A DNA stretch of 51,605 bases from an uncultured Gilliamella sp. (GCA_945291235.1 CALYQY010000002.1:1-51605), one strand, 5' to 3'. Positions 9,851 through 20,261 are shown, counted from the first letter of the stretch. Made by a program: numbers and translations. Notes: generated from the letters alone by a model not told the origin.

Positions 9851-11164
9851 ATGATCAAATACGCCTCTCGCTTTTTGATAATTTGTTCTATATTTTTATT
9901 TGCTTTAATCAGTAATAGTTGGGCAGATAATACAGGGATTCAAATAAATATTACTGAAGGTGTCAGTACCGCAAAGCCTATTGCTGTTTCACCATTTAAA
10001 TGGACAGGATCGGGAGAACCACCCCAAATAATTGAAAATATTATTGCATCTGACTTACGCAATAGCGGTAAATTTAATCCAATCGACATCGAAAATATGC
10101 CACAAAAACCGACAACCGCATCTGAAGTTAATTCTGCTGTATGGAAAAATCTTGGCGTTTCAGCTGTTGTCGTCGGTTCAATTCAACCTGATGCTTCAGG
10201 GAAATACCACATTACTTATCAATTAATCGACACCGTTGATAAACCGGGTGCTATTTTGGCTGAAAACCAATTTACAATAAGTCAACGTTGGGTGCGTTTG
10301 GCCGCACATTCGGCAAGTGATGAGATATTCGAATCACTTACTGGAATTAAAGGGGCCTTTAGAACACGCATCGCTTATGTTGTAGAGACCAACAGAGGGC
10401 CGTACACGCATGAATTAAGAGTGTCTGACTATGATGGTTATGATCAAGTAACCGTTCATCGTTCTAAAGCTCCACTTATGTCACCAACTTGGTCTCCGGA
10501 TGGTAAAAAATTAGCGTTTGTTACTTTCGAAAGTGGAAATTCTGCATTGGTCATGAAAAATTTAGAAAACGGCGCCATTGAAACCGTTGCTTCTTTCCCT
10601 CGACACAATGGTGCTCCCGCATTTTCACCTGATGGTACAAAGTTGGCATTTGCACTTTCTAAAGATGGTAACTTAAATATTTATATTAAAGATTTAAATT
10701 CTAAACAAATCACTCAAATTACAACCGGTCGAAGTAATAATACTGAACCTTCTTGGATGCCTGATAGCCAAACAATTGTTTATACGTCAGATCAAGCTGG
10801 ACGTCCACAACTTTACAGTATCAATATAAATGGTGGTACACCTCAAAGATTAACATGGGATAATACTCAAAATCAGAATGCGCGTGTTTCTCCAGATGGA
10901 TCGTTTATTGCAATGATTTCAACCAACAATGGTGAACAACACATCACGAAATATGATATGGCAACCAAAACCTACCAAAGATTGACTGATACATTTTTGG
11001 ATGAGACTCCAAGTATTGCGCCAAATGGTACCATGATTATTTACAGTTCGACGAAAGGATTAGGATCGATTTTGAATCTTGTATCGACTGATGGCTTTTT
11101 TAAAGCTGAATTACCCGTATCAGATGGACAAGTGAAATTTCCATCTTGGTCACCTTATTTATAA
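9851..11164 (+). CDS. tolB: Tol-Pal system periplasmic protein TolB
   Basis: A 437-residue periplasmic protein (E. coli TolB is 430). A Sec signal peptide ends near SNSWA, followed by the alpha/beta N-terminal domain and a six-bladed beta-propeller with repeated motifs such as [13 protein letters not shown] and [13 protein letters not shown]. TolB binds Pal at the outer membrane and is released through TolA and the proton motive force when the envelope constricts at division. The ribosome site is AAGGA-like. It is followed by pal and cpoB as usual, but tolQRA is not upstream. Confidence 0.96.
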   Translation: MIKYASRFLIICSIFLFALISNSWADNTGIQINITEGVSTAKPIAVSPFKWTGSGEPPQIIENIIASDLRNSGKFNPIDIENMPQKPTTASEVNSAVWKNLGVSAVVVGSIQPDASGKYHITYQLIDTVDKPGAILAENQFTISQRWVRLAAHSASDEIFESLTGIKGAFRTRIAYVVETNRGPYTHELRVSDYDGYDQVTVHRSKAPLMSPTWSPDGKKLAFVTFESGNSALVMKNLENGAIETVASFPRHNGAPAFSPDGTKLAFALSKDGNLNIYIKDLNSKQITQITTGRSNNTEPSWMPDSQTIVYTSDQAGRPQLYSININGGTPQRLTWDNTQNQNARVSPDGSFIAMISTNNGEQHITKYDMATKTYQRLTDTFLDETPSIAPNGTMIIYSSTKGLGSILNLVSTDGFFKAELPVSDGQVKFPSWSPYL

Positions 11165-11336
11165 ATTACTGTCGAACTTGATGAATTAAAATGATAAATA
11201 TTCAATTTATACTGAAGAGTTAAGAAATATAATATATCAACTTTATTTCCAAACTGGTAACAAACGATATTTGAAATCAGTTGGATCGGCTAAAAATAAA
11301 TATTAATTTATTTAAAAACACAAAGGAGTTATTACA

Positions 11337-11816
11337 ATGCAATTCTCTAAATATCTTAAGGTAGCAGCTATAGCTTTACCATTAATTGCTTTGACAGCAT
11401 GTTCTTCTAAAAATGGTACCGACGCGAATGGTAATTTTAGCGATACTTTAACAAGAGAAGATCGTGCTTTGCTTGCAAGATTACAACAACAAGAAATGAA
11501 TACTGTCTATTTCGATTTTGATAAATATAATGTTAAACCTGAATATAATCGCATGTTAGATGTTCATGCAGGTTTCTTACGTGCTCATACTTCAATGAAA
11601 GTTGTGATTCAAGGGCATGCTGATGAACGAGGAACACCAGAATATAATATCGCACTTGGTGAACGCCGTGCTGTAGCTGTTGCTTCTTATCTACAAGCGA
11701 ATGGTGTCTCTTCTAGTCAAATGCTGATAAGATCATTTGGTAAAATGCAACCTGCCGTATTAGGTCATGATGAAGCTGCGTACGCTAAAAATCGTCGAGC
11801 GGTTGTTGTATATTAA
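11337..11816 (+). CDS. pal: Peptidoglycan-associated lipoprotein Pal
   Basis: A 159-residue outer-membrane lipoprotein. The signal peptide ends in the lipobox LTAC, so C22 should be lipidated, with S at +2. The OmpA-like domain includes the murein-binding stretch [16 protein letters not shown] and the NRRAVVVY end. It anchors the outer membrane to murein and partners TolB. The 172-bp gap from tolB is longer than in E. coli and may hold a separate promoter. The ribosome site is AAGGAG. Confidence 0.96.
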   Translation: MQFSKYLKVAAIALPLIALTACSSKNGTDANGNFSDTLTREDRALLARLQQQEMNTVYFDFDKYNVKPEYNRMLDVHAGFLRAHTSMKVVIQGHADERGTPEYNIALGERRAVAVASYLQANGVSSSQMLIRSFGKMQPAVLGHDEAAYAKNRRAVVVY

Positions 11817-11826
11817 TTATATTTCA

Positions 11827-11850
11827 TAACGGCTGAATGTTCAGCCGTTA
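11827..11850 (+). terminator. Hairpin between pal and cpoB
   Basis: A perfect 10-bp stem (TAACGGCTGA, loop ATGT, TCAGCCGTTA) followed by ATTTTTC. The T-run is short, so this may be a partial terminator that sets more Pal than CpoB, or an mRNA stabiliser. Confidence 0.55.
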
Positions 11851-11874
11851 ATTTTTCATATTGAGTTTTCATTT

Positions 11875-12609
11875 ATGCATAAAAAAATAATTACATCACT
11901 CATATTGCTTTTGTTTACCGGTTACGGTTATGCAGCAAGTAATGCTGAATTAGAAAGAATGATACAAGCACAAGGACAGTTATTGATTGAGAGTCAGCAA
12001 AAGATTAGTGATTTACAATCGGATGTTGATACCTTACGTGGTCAATTGGAAGATACCAAATATCAACTAAATCAGACTATTGAACGTCAAAAAATGATTT
12101 TACAACAGATGACCAATGGTACCGAATTCTCATCAAATCAAACTAACAACTCATCTAATCAATCAGCATCACAAACTACCCAAACTGAATCGAGTGCAAC
12201 TTCATCAAATTTAATAAATTGGACAACCACAGGAAATGATAAAACCGATTATAATTTTATTATGCAATTTATTAGTGATGCTAATCAAAGTAATGAACTC
12301 ATTTTAGCTTTTAAAAAGTTTTTAGAAACTTACCCAAAATCGATATATCGTGCTAATGTGAATTATTGGCTTGGTCAAGTTTATTATAAGCAAGGTAAAA
12401 AAGATGATGCGACGTTTCATTATGCAACGGTAGTGAAAGATTTTGCAAACTCAGCGAAAGCACCAGATAGTCTTTATAAAGTAGGCTTGATTTTACTTGA
12501 AAAAGGAGATAATAAGAATGCTAAAGCTGTTTTTCAACAAGTAGTCAATAAATACCCTAAAGATAAAAATGCGGTGAACCTTGCCAAAAAGAAACTCGCT
12601 TCACTTTAG
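11875..12609 (+). CDS. cpoB: Cell division coordinator CpoB (YbgF)
   Basis: A 244-residue periplasmic protein. A signal peptide ending near YGYAA precedes an N-terminal coiled coil (about 25-80), a Ser/Asn/Gln/Thr-rich linker (about 85-118), and a C-terminal TPR domain with repeats such as YWLGQVYYKQGKKDDA and YKVGLILLEKGDNKNA. CpoB links PBP1B activity with Tol-driven outer-membrane constriction, and its partner mrcB is also in this window. The following tRNA-Lys matches the E. coli arrangement. Confidence 0.93.
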   Translation: MHKKIITSLILLLFTGYGYAASNAELERMIQAQGQLLIESQQKISDLQSDVDTLRGQLEDTKYQLNQTIERQKMILQQMTNGTEFSSNQTNNSSNQSASQTTQTESSATSSNLINWTTTGNDKTDYNFIMQFISDANQSNELILAFKKFLETYPKSIYRANVNYWLGQVYYKQGKKDDATFHYATVVKDFANSAKAPDSLYKVGLILLEKGDNKNAKAVFQQVVNKYPKDKNAVNLAKKKLASL

Positions 12610-12655
12610 TCAAAACGTATGAAAAACCAGCTTTTGAAAAAAAGCTTTCAGAAAA

Positions 12656-12695
12656 GGGTTGCATTACCTCATAATTATAAGTAATATAGCAACCC
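12656..12695 (+). other. Long hairpin before tRNA-Lys
   Basis: GGGTTGC pairs with GCAACCC and, inside it, ATTAC pairs with GTAAT around a 13-nt loop, with a 3-nt bulge on one side. No T-run follows. It lies between cpoB and tRNA-Lys and may be a processing or stability element. Confidence 0.35.
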
Positions 12696-12745
12696 GAAAT
12701 TGCTTGTACCTATAGCAAAAAAGGTGCAAAGCGTCTCTTCATAAT

Positions 12746-12821
12746 GGGTTGTTAGCTCAGTCGGTAGAGCAGCGGACTTTTAATCCGTTTGTCGAGCGTT
12801 CGAATCGCTCACGACCCACCA
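12746..12821 (+). tRNA. tRNA-Lys (TTT)
   Basis: A 76-nt cloverleaf: acceptor GGGTTGT/ACGACCC with one G-T pair, D-arm TTAGCTCAGTCGGTAGAGC, anticodon loop CTTTTAA giving TTT, T-loop TTCGAAT, and encoded CCA. It follows cpoB as the lysT cluster follows ybgF in E. coli, but only one tRNA is present. Confidence 0.97.
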
Positions 12822-13156
12822 CTTTCTCTACTTCAAAATCAAATTAGAAATCAATTGAATTTAACAAATTTTAGTGATCATATTTATCGGAAATAATATT
12901 AAACCATTATTCTGTTAAGCTTAAAAGATGGGTTAACACAACAAAAGGGTTAAAAAATTATATTCATTTGTTAAATTTTCTCGATTTTAAAGCAATCTAT
13001 TTTACAGCCTATCTATAGGATAGGGTAAATACAGAGACCTCCTTTTAATTAATTATACTCAAACCGCAATCCATTTAAACAACCATTGAATAACGCTTAA
13101 TTTCAGTTAGATTTTAATATTCTTTGTCGCAATATTTTTATAAAACAGAAAATAAG

Positions 13157-13185
13157 TTGTAAATGTAAATAATAATCATTATCAT
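13157..13185 (+). promoter_or_regulatory. Promoter overlapped by a Fur box
   Basis: GTAAATAATAATCATTATC (13165-13183) matches 16 of 19 positions of the Fur consensus. It lies across the spacer and -10 of a candidate promoter, TTGTAA (13157-13162), 17 bp, TATCAT (13180-13185). Iron-bound Fur would block polymerase here. The target is the TonB-dependent receptor about 70 bp downstream. The rest of the 433-bp gap 12822-13254 is AT-rich with no gene that I can see. Confidence 0.7.
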
Positions 13186-13254
13186 ATTTATTGTTGCTTT
13201 AACTTTAGCCAACTGAAACAAATTATAATAAAACGATAAAAGATAGGAAAAACA

Positions 13255-15369
13255 ATGAAATTAAGTCATCAATTCGCTATTTTGGGGCTAATAAGTACAG
13301 CACCCTTTGTTAGCGCTCAAGATAAAATAGACGATGTTGCAAACATCGAAACAATGAAGGTTGTTGCCAACATTACCGATATCAATGACCAGCGAATAAA
13401 AAAATCATCAACCGCGACAAAAATGCCATTTGATATTAAAGATATACCCCAATCCATTAATTCCGTTAACATTGATCAAGAAAAAATTTTTGGACAAAAT
13501 GATTTAAGTGTAATCGTCAATAAATTACCCGGTGTTGATACTACTTATGATATGCGGGATGAAGGCATAAAAATACGCGGTTTTTCCGCAAGTTCTGGCG
13601 ATATTTATCGGGATGGTGTTCGTGCAAGTGGGCAAGTTAGGCAAAGTACAGCCAATATTGAACGCGTGGAAATATTAAAAGGTCCCGCTTCGGTACTCTA
13701 TGGTCGTGGTTCTGGTGGGGGAATGATAAACATGATTAGTAAACAAGCTAATTTTGATTCACCTACTGTTTTAAGCTTACGTAGTGGTTCATGGGATAAA
13801 TATGGCGGTATGGTCGATATTAATCATGTTGTCGATGAGAAACTAGCGATCCGAATGACAGTTGATCACCAATCAGAAAAAAGTTTTCGCAAAGGAATTA
13901 AACAAAGAGACACCATGGTATCGCCAAGTATACTCTATGATAATTTAGACGGGTTTAATTGGTTAGTACAATATACTCATGATCACTTATGGCGTAAACC
14001 AGACCGAGGACCAGCTTACTATAATTTACCAAAAGGGGTTTCAATTAAAACAACCTATGCGCATCCTGATGATTACGTAAAAGATAATTTTAAATCATTA
14101 CGTTCGGTGATAGGTTTTGAATTTAATGATGATTGGTCACTAAAATTAACTAACCTTTATCGTCAAGCGAGTCAAAATTTTGACCATATTTATGGTGGTG
14201 ATTATTGTCATTTAAATGGCAAAACAAATAGTGGAAAAACGTGTAACTATGCAGGAAAACTACAATTTCGACGAGCTTGGCAAGAAACAGATAATAAAAT
14301 CTATAGTAATACACTCGATGTAATAGGCAAATTTACTACAGCAAGTATCGGTCATGATATGTTAGTCGGCATTGAATATAATATTGAAAAACGTCAACCT
14401 AGATTAGCATTAACGAGTGTTTACCCTGAAGTCGTTGATTCTTACCATCCACACTGGAATTCTAAAAAACCACATTACAATAAGCTAAATACTAAAACGA
14501 ATCATAAAGCGACTTCAAAAGGGATTTATTGGCAAGATTTAATGAGTTTTACATCACAGTGGAAATTGTTGATGGGCTTACGCTATGACAATTACGAATT
14601 TGCATCAGATGATAAAATTAAACATCAAAGCCGTTCATATAATGGTCACTCGTTAAGCCCTCGAATCGGTTTAATTTGGCAACCTATCGAATCGCAAAGT
14701 TTTTATGCTTCCTATAGTAAAAATTTTGCACCTTATGGTGGACGAGGACTGATTACCATTTCAACAGACTCGAAAACGGTTTACGATAATAAACCACAAT
14801 ATTCAAGGCAATATGAAATAGGCGTAAAAAGTGATTGGTTAAATGATAAATTATCTTCTCAAATTGCACTTTATAATCTTGAATTATACAACGTTCGTTA
14901 TCAACCCGATGCGGTGAACGATCCTTATAATTGGCAGGTAAAAGGCAGTGACCGTAGTCAAGGTATCGAGCTAAGTATCATCGGACAATTAACACCAAAA
15001 TGGTACATTAACAGCGGTATTGGTTATCAGCAAGCTAAAGTTCATAAAGATAAAAAAATGCCAGTTAATCAAGGAAAATATTTGCCCAATACATCTAAGC
15101 ATAGCGGTTACTTAAATATACGTTATTTGCCTTATAACAATTGGTTTACTGAAGTTGAGGTTAATTATAAGGGATCAATGTTTAATGATGATAAAAATCA
15201 ATTAAAACGTCCTGGGTATGTTGTATGGAATGCTGCAATAGGGTATCAATCTTCTTCTTTTGAAATGACTTTTGCAGTAACAAATTTATTAGGAAAAGAA
15301 TATTGGCGTTCAAGTAGTATGCCTGGCACGCCTAGAGCTGTATTGTTAACTGCAAGTTATAAATTATAA
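13255..15369 (+). CDS. TonB-dependent siderophore receptor
   Basis: A 704-residue outer-membrane receptor. A signal peptide ends near FVSA. A plug domain follows (about 45-170) with hallmark stretches ERVEILKGPASVLYGRGSGG and MINMISKQ, then a 22-strand barrel with C-terminal motifs NLLGKEYWRSSSMPGTPRA and a terminal aromatic-rich strand. A TonB box is not obvious, though a segment near ETMKVVA could serve. The style resembles catecholate/hydroxamate siderophore receptors (Fiu, FhuE, FoxA type); the ligand cannot be told from sequence. The upstream Fur box indicates iron control. No siderophore synthesis or ABC uptake genes are adjacent. Confidence 0.9.
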   Translation: MKLSHQFAILGLISTAPFVSAQDKIDDVANIETMKVVANITDINDQRIKKSSTATKMPFDIKDIPQSINSVNIDQEKIFGQNDLSVIVNKLPGVDTTYDMRDEGIKIRGFSASSGDIYRDGVRASGQVRQSTANIERVEILKGPASVLYGRGSGGGMINMISKQANFDSPTVLSLRSGSWDKYGGMVDINHVVDEKLAIRMTVDHQSEKSFRKGIKQRDTMVSPSILYDNLDGFNWLVQYTHDHLWRKPDRGPAYYNLPKGVSIKTTYAHPDDYVKDNFKSLRSVIGFEFNDDWSLKLTNLYRQASQNFDHIYGGDYCHLNGKTNSGKTCNYAGKLQFRRAWQETDNKIYSNTLDVIGKFTTASIGHDMLVGIEYNIEKRQPRLALTSVYPEVVDSYHPHWNSKKPHYNKLNTKTNHKATSKGIYWQDLMSFTSQWKLLMGLRYDNYEFASDDKIKHQSRSYNGHSLSPRIGLIWQPIESQSFYASYSKNFAPYGGRGLITISTDSKTVYDNKPQYSRQYEIGVKSDWLNDKLSSQIALYNLELYNVRYQPDAVNDPYNWQVKGSDRSQGIELSIIGQLTPKWYINSGIGYQQAKVHKDKKMPVNQGKYLPNTSKHSGYLNIRYLPYNNWFTEVEVNYKGSMFNDDKNQLKRPGYVVWNAAIGYQSSSFEMTFAVTNLLGKEYWRSSSMPGTPRAVLLTASYKL

Positions 15370-15384
15370 CCAATGAAGAAATAA

Positions 15385-15458
15385 AAGCGGAATGAAATAA
15401 AAATCCTATATTGAATAATTGATGATAATATTTGTCTGATTAGTATTTCAATCCGCTT
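15385..15458. repeat. Interrupted inverted repeat after the receptor gene
   Basis: The arms AAGCGGAATGAAATA (15385-15399) and TATTTCAATCCGCTT (15444-15458) pair over 14 of 15 positions, with one A-A mismatch, around a 44-nt AT-rich spacer. No long T-run follows. It lies between the siderophore receptor and murJ. Confidence 0.5.
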
Positions 15459-15580
15459 ATTATTTGAATATTAACAATATTTCAATTCATAAACATTATT
15501 ATTTATAAAAAAGCATGGTGAAATAAATGAATAATTTGTAGACTATGCCTATCATTTGTTTTTTGGCTCCTATCTTATCT

Positions 15581-17119
15581 ATGAATTTATTAAAATCTTT
15601 AGCCACTGTAAGTTCAATGACAATGGTATCTCGAGTTTTAGGCTTTGTTCGAGATGCAATAATTGCACGTTTTTTTGGTGCAGGAATGGCTACCGATGCG
15701 TTTTTTGTGGCTTTTAAACTTCCTAATTTATTGAGACGAATATTTGCTGAAGGGGCTTTTTCACAAGCATTTGTCCCCATTTTGGCTGAATACAAAAATC
15801 AACAAGGGATCGAGGCAACACGGACTTTTATTGCGTATGTTGCCGGTCTATTAACATTAGTATTGGCTATTGTTACGTTAATTGGGGTAATGACTGCACC
15901 TTTTATCATTATGCTGACAGCGCCAGGTTTTATGCAAGAATCTATCGACAAATTTGAACTTGCAACCATCATGCTTCGCATCACTTTCCCCTATATCTTT
16001 TTTATTTCACTTGCTTCATTAGTTGGTGCCGTACTTAATACGTGGAATCGCTTTTCGGTTCCTGCTTTCGTGCCGACATTGCTTAATATTAGCATGATTG
16101 TATTTACGCTATTTTTAACGCCTTATTTTAATCCACCGGTGCTGGCATTAGCGGTATCTGTCGTAGTCGGCGGCATTTTACAATTGCTTTATCAACTTCC
16201 GACTTTAAAAAAGATAGGTATGCTAGTGCTACCTCGTATCAATTTAAAAGATAGTGGTGTATGGCGAGTGTTGAAACAAATGGGGCCTGCAATTTTAGGG
16301 GTATCCGTTGGGCAAATATCTCTAATCATTAATACGATTTTTGCTTCTTTCTTAATTTCGGGATCGGTTTCATGGATGTATTATGCTGACCGATTAATGG
16401 AGTTCCCAGCTGGCGTACTGGGTGTTGCATTGGGTACCATTTTATTGCCGTCATTAGCTAAAAGCTTTTCAAATGGTGATCATAAACAATATTCGGAATT
16501 ATTAGATTGGGGATTACGTCTCTGTTTTTTATTGGCTTTGCCAAGCACAGTCGCATTAGGTGTAATTTCTCGTCCACTTATCTCAACACTCTTTGAATAT
16601 GGACAATTTACAATAAATGACACATTAATGACACAACGTGCTTTAATAGCTTATTCTATCGGTTTACTTGGACTTATTCTAATCAAAGTTTTGGCACCCG
16701 CTTTCTATTCCAGACAAGATATTAAGACACCTGTCAAAATTGCGATTGTCACATTAATTTTAACGCAACTAATGAATATGGTTTTTATTGGTCCACTACA
16801 ACATGCTGGTCTTTCGTTATCAATTGGGCTGGCAGCATGTTTTAATGCTGGATTATTATTTTGGCAATTACGTAAAAAGGAACTTTATCAACCACAGCCA
16901 GGTTGGGGTAAATTTTTAATTAAAATTGTGATAGCGGTACTGTTAATGTCATTAGTATTATGGTTTGGATCGAAATTATTACCAGATTGGTCAACGGGTT
17001 CAATGTTAATGCGAATAAGTCGTTTATTGTTATTGGTCACGGTAGGTATCGTTATCTATTTTGCATCATTGATTGCAATGGGGTTTAAAATCAGGCATTT
17101 CATTAAACGAATTGATTAA
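15581..17119 (+). CDS. murJ: Lipid II flippase MurJ
   Basis: A 512-residue MOP-superfamily flippase with 14 predicted membrane helices, colinear with E. coli MurJ (511). Conserved N-terminal blocks include [19 protein letters not shown] and [16 protein letters not shown], which contain charged residues of the central cavity. It moves lipid II across the inner membrane for peptidoglycan synthesis. I chose ATG 15581 because E. coli MurJ starts MNLLKSLA; an in-frame ATG at 15545 would add 12 residues. Confidence 0.96.
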   Translation: MNLLKSLATVSSMTMVSRVLGFVRDAIIARFFGAGMATDAFFVAFKLPNLLRRIFAEGAFSQAFVPILAEYKNQQGIEATRTFIAYVAGLLTLVLAIVTLIGVMTAPFIIMLTAPGFMQESIDKFELATIMLRITFPYIFFISLASLVGAVLNTWNRFSVPAFVPTLLNISMIVFTLFLTPYFNPPVLALAVSVVVGGILQLLYQLPTLKKIGMLVLPRINLKDSGVWRVLKQMGPAILGVSVGQISLIINTIFASFLISGSVSWMYYADRLMEFPAGVLGVALGTILLPSLAKSFSNGDHKQYSELLDWGLRLCFLLALPSTVALGVISRPLISTLFEYGQFTINDTLMTQRALIAYSIGLLGLILIKVLAPAFYSRQDIKTPVKIAIVTLILTQLMNMVFIGPLQHAGLSLSIGLAACFNAGLLFWQLRKKELYQPQPGWGKFLIKIVIAVLLMSLVLWFGSKLLPDWSTGSMLMRISRLLLLVTVGIVIYFASLIAMGFKIRHFIKRID

Positions 17120-17408
17120 ATGATTTTTTCAAAATTTTATGAATAAACCGAATTATTGTAAGCATACCGCTTAATTGAAGTAGAGGCTGTCTTTATGACT
17201 TAAATGCAATAATTTAATCTAAAATATTCAGTTGGTTGGATATTAAAATCAGCGTTAAAATGAAAAAATACGATTGTTTGGTAAAAGAATATTTTTTACA
17301 AACATGGTTAACAAATAAGATAAATTTAAAACAACTATTAAGAATTAGCACAAAGTATTATACAATAGCCCGATATTTTCTAGAGTATAGCACAATGAGA
17401 GAATCATA

Positions 17409-18314
17409 ATGAGCTGGATTGAAAAGATTTTAAGTAAAAATAATATATCATCAGATCATAAAAAAGCGAATATACCCGGTGGCGTTTGGACAAAATGCAG
17501 TAACTGTGAACAAGTCATTTACCAAGCTGAATTAGATCGTAATTTAGAGGTTTGTCCTAAGTGTGATCACCATATGCATATCCCTGCGCGCGTCAGGTTA
17601 TACCATTTTTTAGATGAGGATTCAGATGTAGAAATTGGAACTGATCTTGCGCCAAAAGATATTTTAAAATTCAAAGATACTAAAAAATACAAAGACCGTT
17701 TAACTGCGGCTCAAAAAGAGACACGCGAAAAAGAAGCTATGGTTGTCATGAAAGGAACATTACTTGGTATTCCTGTTGTGGTTGCCTGTTTTGAATTCGC
17801 TTTCATTGGTGGATCTATGTCATCAGTTGTTGGGGCTTTATTTACCCGTGCTGCTGAACAAGCGATAGCCGATAAATGCCCGTTAATTTGTTTTTCAACA
17901 AGTGGCGGTGCAAGAATGCAAGAAGCACTTTATTCATTGATGCAAATGGCTAAAACCAGTGCAATACTTGCTAAAATGCAAGATGAAGGTTTACCTTATA
18001 TTTCTGTCATGACCGATCCGACTATGGGTGGGGTTTCAGCTAGTTTAGCGATGCTAGGTGATATTAACATTGCCGAACCCAAAGCATTAATTGGTTTTGC
18101 AGGCCCACGCGTTATTCAACAAACTGTACGGGAAACTTTACCAGAAGGATTCCAACGAAGTGAGTTTTTACTGGAAAAAGGCGCAATTGATATGATCATT
18201 CATCGTAAAGAAATGAGACCTAAAATTGCCAGCCTAATTGCAAAATTAATGAAACTTCCCGATCCATTTAATGATGTGAATAACGATGAAATGACAATTG
18301 ATGAGACAGTTTAA
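17409..18314 (+). CDS. accD: Acetyl-CoA carboxylase carboxyltransferase beta subunit
   Basis: A 301-residue subunit (E. coli 304). An N-terminal four-cysteine zinc finger (C30, C33, C49, C52) precedes the crotonase-like carboxyltransferase core with [18 protein letters not shown] and the [12 protein letters not shown] oxyanion region. With AccA it transfers CO2 from biotin on AccB to acetyl-CoA, the first committed step of fatty acid synthesis. In E. coli the zinc finger also binds accAD mRNA. It heads the accD-folC-dedD-cvpA-purF cluster known from enterobacteria. A 289-bp AT-rich region precedes it. Confidence 0.97.
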   Translation: MSWIEKILSKNNISSDHKKANIPGGVWTKCSNCEQVIYQAELDRNLEVCPKCDHHMHIPARVRLYHFLDEDSDVEIGTDLAPKDILKFKDTKKYKDRLTAAQKETREKEAMVVMKGTLLGIPVVVACFEFAFIGGSMSSVVGALFTRAAEQAIADKCPLICFSTSGGARMQEALYSLMQMAKTSAILAKMQDEGLPYISVMTDPTMGGVSASLAMLGDINIAEPKALIGFAGPRVIQQTVRETLPEGFQRSEFLLEKGAIDMIIHRKEMRPKIASLIAKLMKLPDPFNDVNNDEMTIDETV

Positions 18315-18320
18315 TTGATC

Positions 18321-19622
18321 ATGCAAAATGAAAAACCTAATGCCATGTCTGACTTAAAGACATGGCTTTGTTATTTAGAGCAACTGCATCCTACTACTAT
18401 TGATATGGGATTAGAGCGAGTAAAAATCATTGCTCAGCGTTTAGATATTTTGCAACCCGCTCCCTATGTTATTACGGTTGCAGGAACTAATGGCAAAGGT
18501 ACAACTTGCCGAACATTGGAAATGATTTTACTCGCTTCAAAACGAAAAGTTGGCGTATATAGCTCTCCTCATTTATTACGTTTCACAGAGCGAGTAAGAA
18601 TTAATAATCAAGAGTCAACAGCCCAAGAAACGGTTAACGCATTTGTAGAAATTGAAAAAGTTCGTGGTGATATTTCTTTAACTTATTTTGAATATGCAAC
18701 ACTTGCAGCACTTTATCAGTTTAAAAAAGCAAAATTAGATGTAGTTGTGTTGGAAGTTGGGTTAGGTGGACGACTGGATGCAACCAACATTGTTGATGCA
18801 GATATTGCTGTTATCACAACAATAGACATTGATCATGTAGATTATCTTGGAAATACTCGAGAAAGTATTGGGCGTGAAAAAGCCGGTATTTTTAAATCGA
18901 AAAGCATTGCTGTTGTTGGTGAGCAAAATGTTCCTGTCACCATTCCATTGGTGGCAGAATCAGTTAACTGTCCTATCTATACGGTAAATAGCGATTGGTC
19001 TTATCAACAAATTAATGATAATCAATGGTCTTTTGAATCCCCCTTGGCAAATTATCATCATTTACCGATAGCCAATGTTCCGTTAGCTAATGCTGCGACA
19101 GCAATTGCAGCATTAAGTTATTCTTCTTTAAATATTACCCAAGACGATATCGTTAAAGGATTAAAACAAGCAAGCTTAGTTGGCAGATTTCAGACGCTAC
19201 AACATTCACCATTGGTTATTATTGATGTTGCTCATAACCCACATGCTGCAACTTATTTAATTAAACAATTAGCTCAATTAAAAGCTAAACAATCCAAAAC
19301 AGGTAAAATAAGATTTGTTATTGGCATGTTGAAAGATAAAGATATAAAAAGTACATTATCCATTTTACAAGGCGATGTATGGTATTGTGCGACACTCTAT
19401 GGTGAGCGAGGTTGCAAAGCTGAAGTATTAAAGCAATACTTGCTTGATAAAGAAGAAACCAGTGTTTTAACATTTGATCATGTGGCGGATGCTTATCAAA
19501 AAGCAATGCAAGATGCCAAAGATAATGATATTATCGTCGTATGTGGTTCATTTCATACGGTAGCTGAAGTTTTAGAGCAATATGAATTAAGTGAAATTAA
19601 TCATGACGAAAGACAAAAATAA
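18321..19622 (+). CDS. folC: Bifunctional folylpolyglutamate/dihydrofolate synthase
   Basis: About 433 residues. This Mur-ligase-family enzyme makes dihydrofolate from dihydropteroate and glutamate and adds further glutamates. The P-loop VAGTNGKGTTCRTLE is near residues 50-64, the Mg-binding VVLEVGLGGRLDATNIV near 142-158, and the C-terminal ligase domain contains FDVAHNPH-like DVAHNPHAATYL. The ATG at 18321 lies just after the accD stop. A TTG at 18315 directly abutting that stop would add two residues, and neither has a good ribosome site, so coupling to accD is likely. The 3' end overlaps dedD by 20 bp. Confidence 0.95.
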   Translation: MQNEKPNAMSDLKTWLCYLEQLHPTTIDMGLERVKIIAQRLDILQPAPYVITVAGTNGKGTTCRTLEMILLASKRKVGVYSSPHLLRFTERVRINNQESTAQETVNAFVEIEKVRGDISLTYFEYATLAALYQFKKAKLDVVVLEVGLGGRLDATNIVDADIAVITTIDIDHVDYLGNTRESIGREKAGIFKSKSIAVVGEQNVPVTIPLVAESVNCPIYTVNSDWSYQQINDNQWSFESPLANYHHLPIANVPLANAATAIAALSYSSLNITQDDIVKGLKQASLVGRFQTLQHSPLVIIDVAHNPHAATYLIKQLAQLKAKQSKTGKIRFVIGMLKDKDIKSTLSILQGDVWYCATLYGERGCKAEVLKQYLLDKEETSVLTFDHVADAYQKAMQDAKDNDIIVVCGSFHTVAEVLEQYELSEINHDERQK

Positions 19623-20196
19623 CGCTTCAAATAATCAGAATAGAATGAGAAATCGACTTGTTGGTTTTGCCACTTTATTACTTATTTTAGCTTTGATAGC
19701 ACCATGGATCATCACCGATAAATCGAATACAACAACATCGACTACGCCTATTTTACAACCGAACATAGTGAATCAGCAGTTTCAATCTGTCGAACATACC
19801 CCTGATGACAGCTTTACACAAAATAACTCAAGTGAGGTTGCTAATTTTCCTTATGCACTAGACACAGACCAAAATCCAAGTTCATTAATCTCACCTGAAA
19901 TCAATGCAGAAGATGTCAATGAACCGATAACGACAGATCAAACGGTCACAACTACGCAAGATTCAAAATTATATATGATTCAGATAGCGGCATTAAGAAA
20001 CAAGCAAAAGATTGAAGAACTTGTTGCGTTATTACGATTAAACAATTATAACGTTAAAGTTATTCCTAAAAAGCCAGAACCTAACCAATTAATAAAATTA
20101 CAAGTTGGGCCTTATGCTAAAAGGGAGCAAGCAGAACAAGTAATCGATAATCTTAATAATTTAACAAAACAAAAAAGCATTATTATTACTAATTAA
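19603..20196 (+). CDS. dedD: SPOR-domain cell division protein DedD
   Basis: About 197 residues, close to E. coli DedD (220). A short cytoplasmic N-terminus and one membrane helix (about 22-40, LVGFATLLLILALIAPWII) are followed by a low-complexity periplasmic linker and a C-terminal SPOR domain (about 120-195, KLYMIQIAALRNKQKIEEL through LQVGPYAKREQAEQVI) that binds septal denuded glycan. It supports constriction. ATG 19603 was preferred over GTG 19591 because it gives the usual short basic N-terminus (MTKDKNN). It overlaps folC, showing translational coupling. Confidence 0.9.
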   Translation: MTKDKNNASNNQNRMRNRLVGFATLLLILALIAPWIITDKSNTTTSTTPILQPNIVNQQFQSVEHTPDDSFTQNNSSEVANFPYALDTDQNPSSLISPEINAEDVNEPITTDQTVTTTQDSKLYMIQIAALRNKQKIEELVALLRLNNYNVKVIPKKPEPNQLIKLQVGPYAKREQAEQVIDNLNNLTKQKSIIITN

Positions 20197-20261
20197 AAAA
20201 ATTTGTTCAAAAATAAAAGTAATAAATAATATCTCCTATAAATAATTAATTGTGAGTTACT

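Noticed and set aside
15545..15580. Longer MurJ start
   Set aside because: E. coli MurJ begins exactly at the MNLLKSLA equivalent. The antisense ORF over this region is a shadow of murJ.
20197..20261. PurR operator before cvpA-purF
   Set aside because: The expected ACGCAAACGTTTGCGT-like palindrome is not present in the upstream gap.
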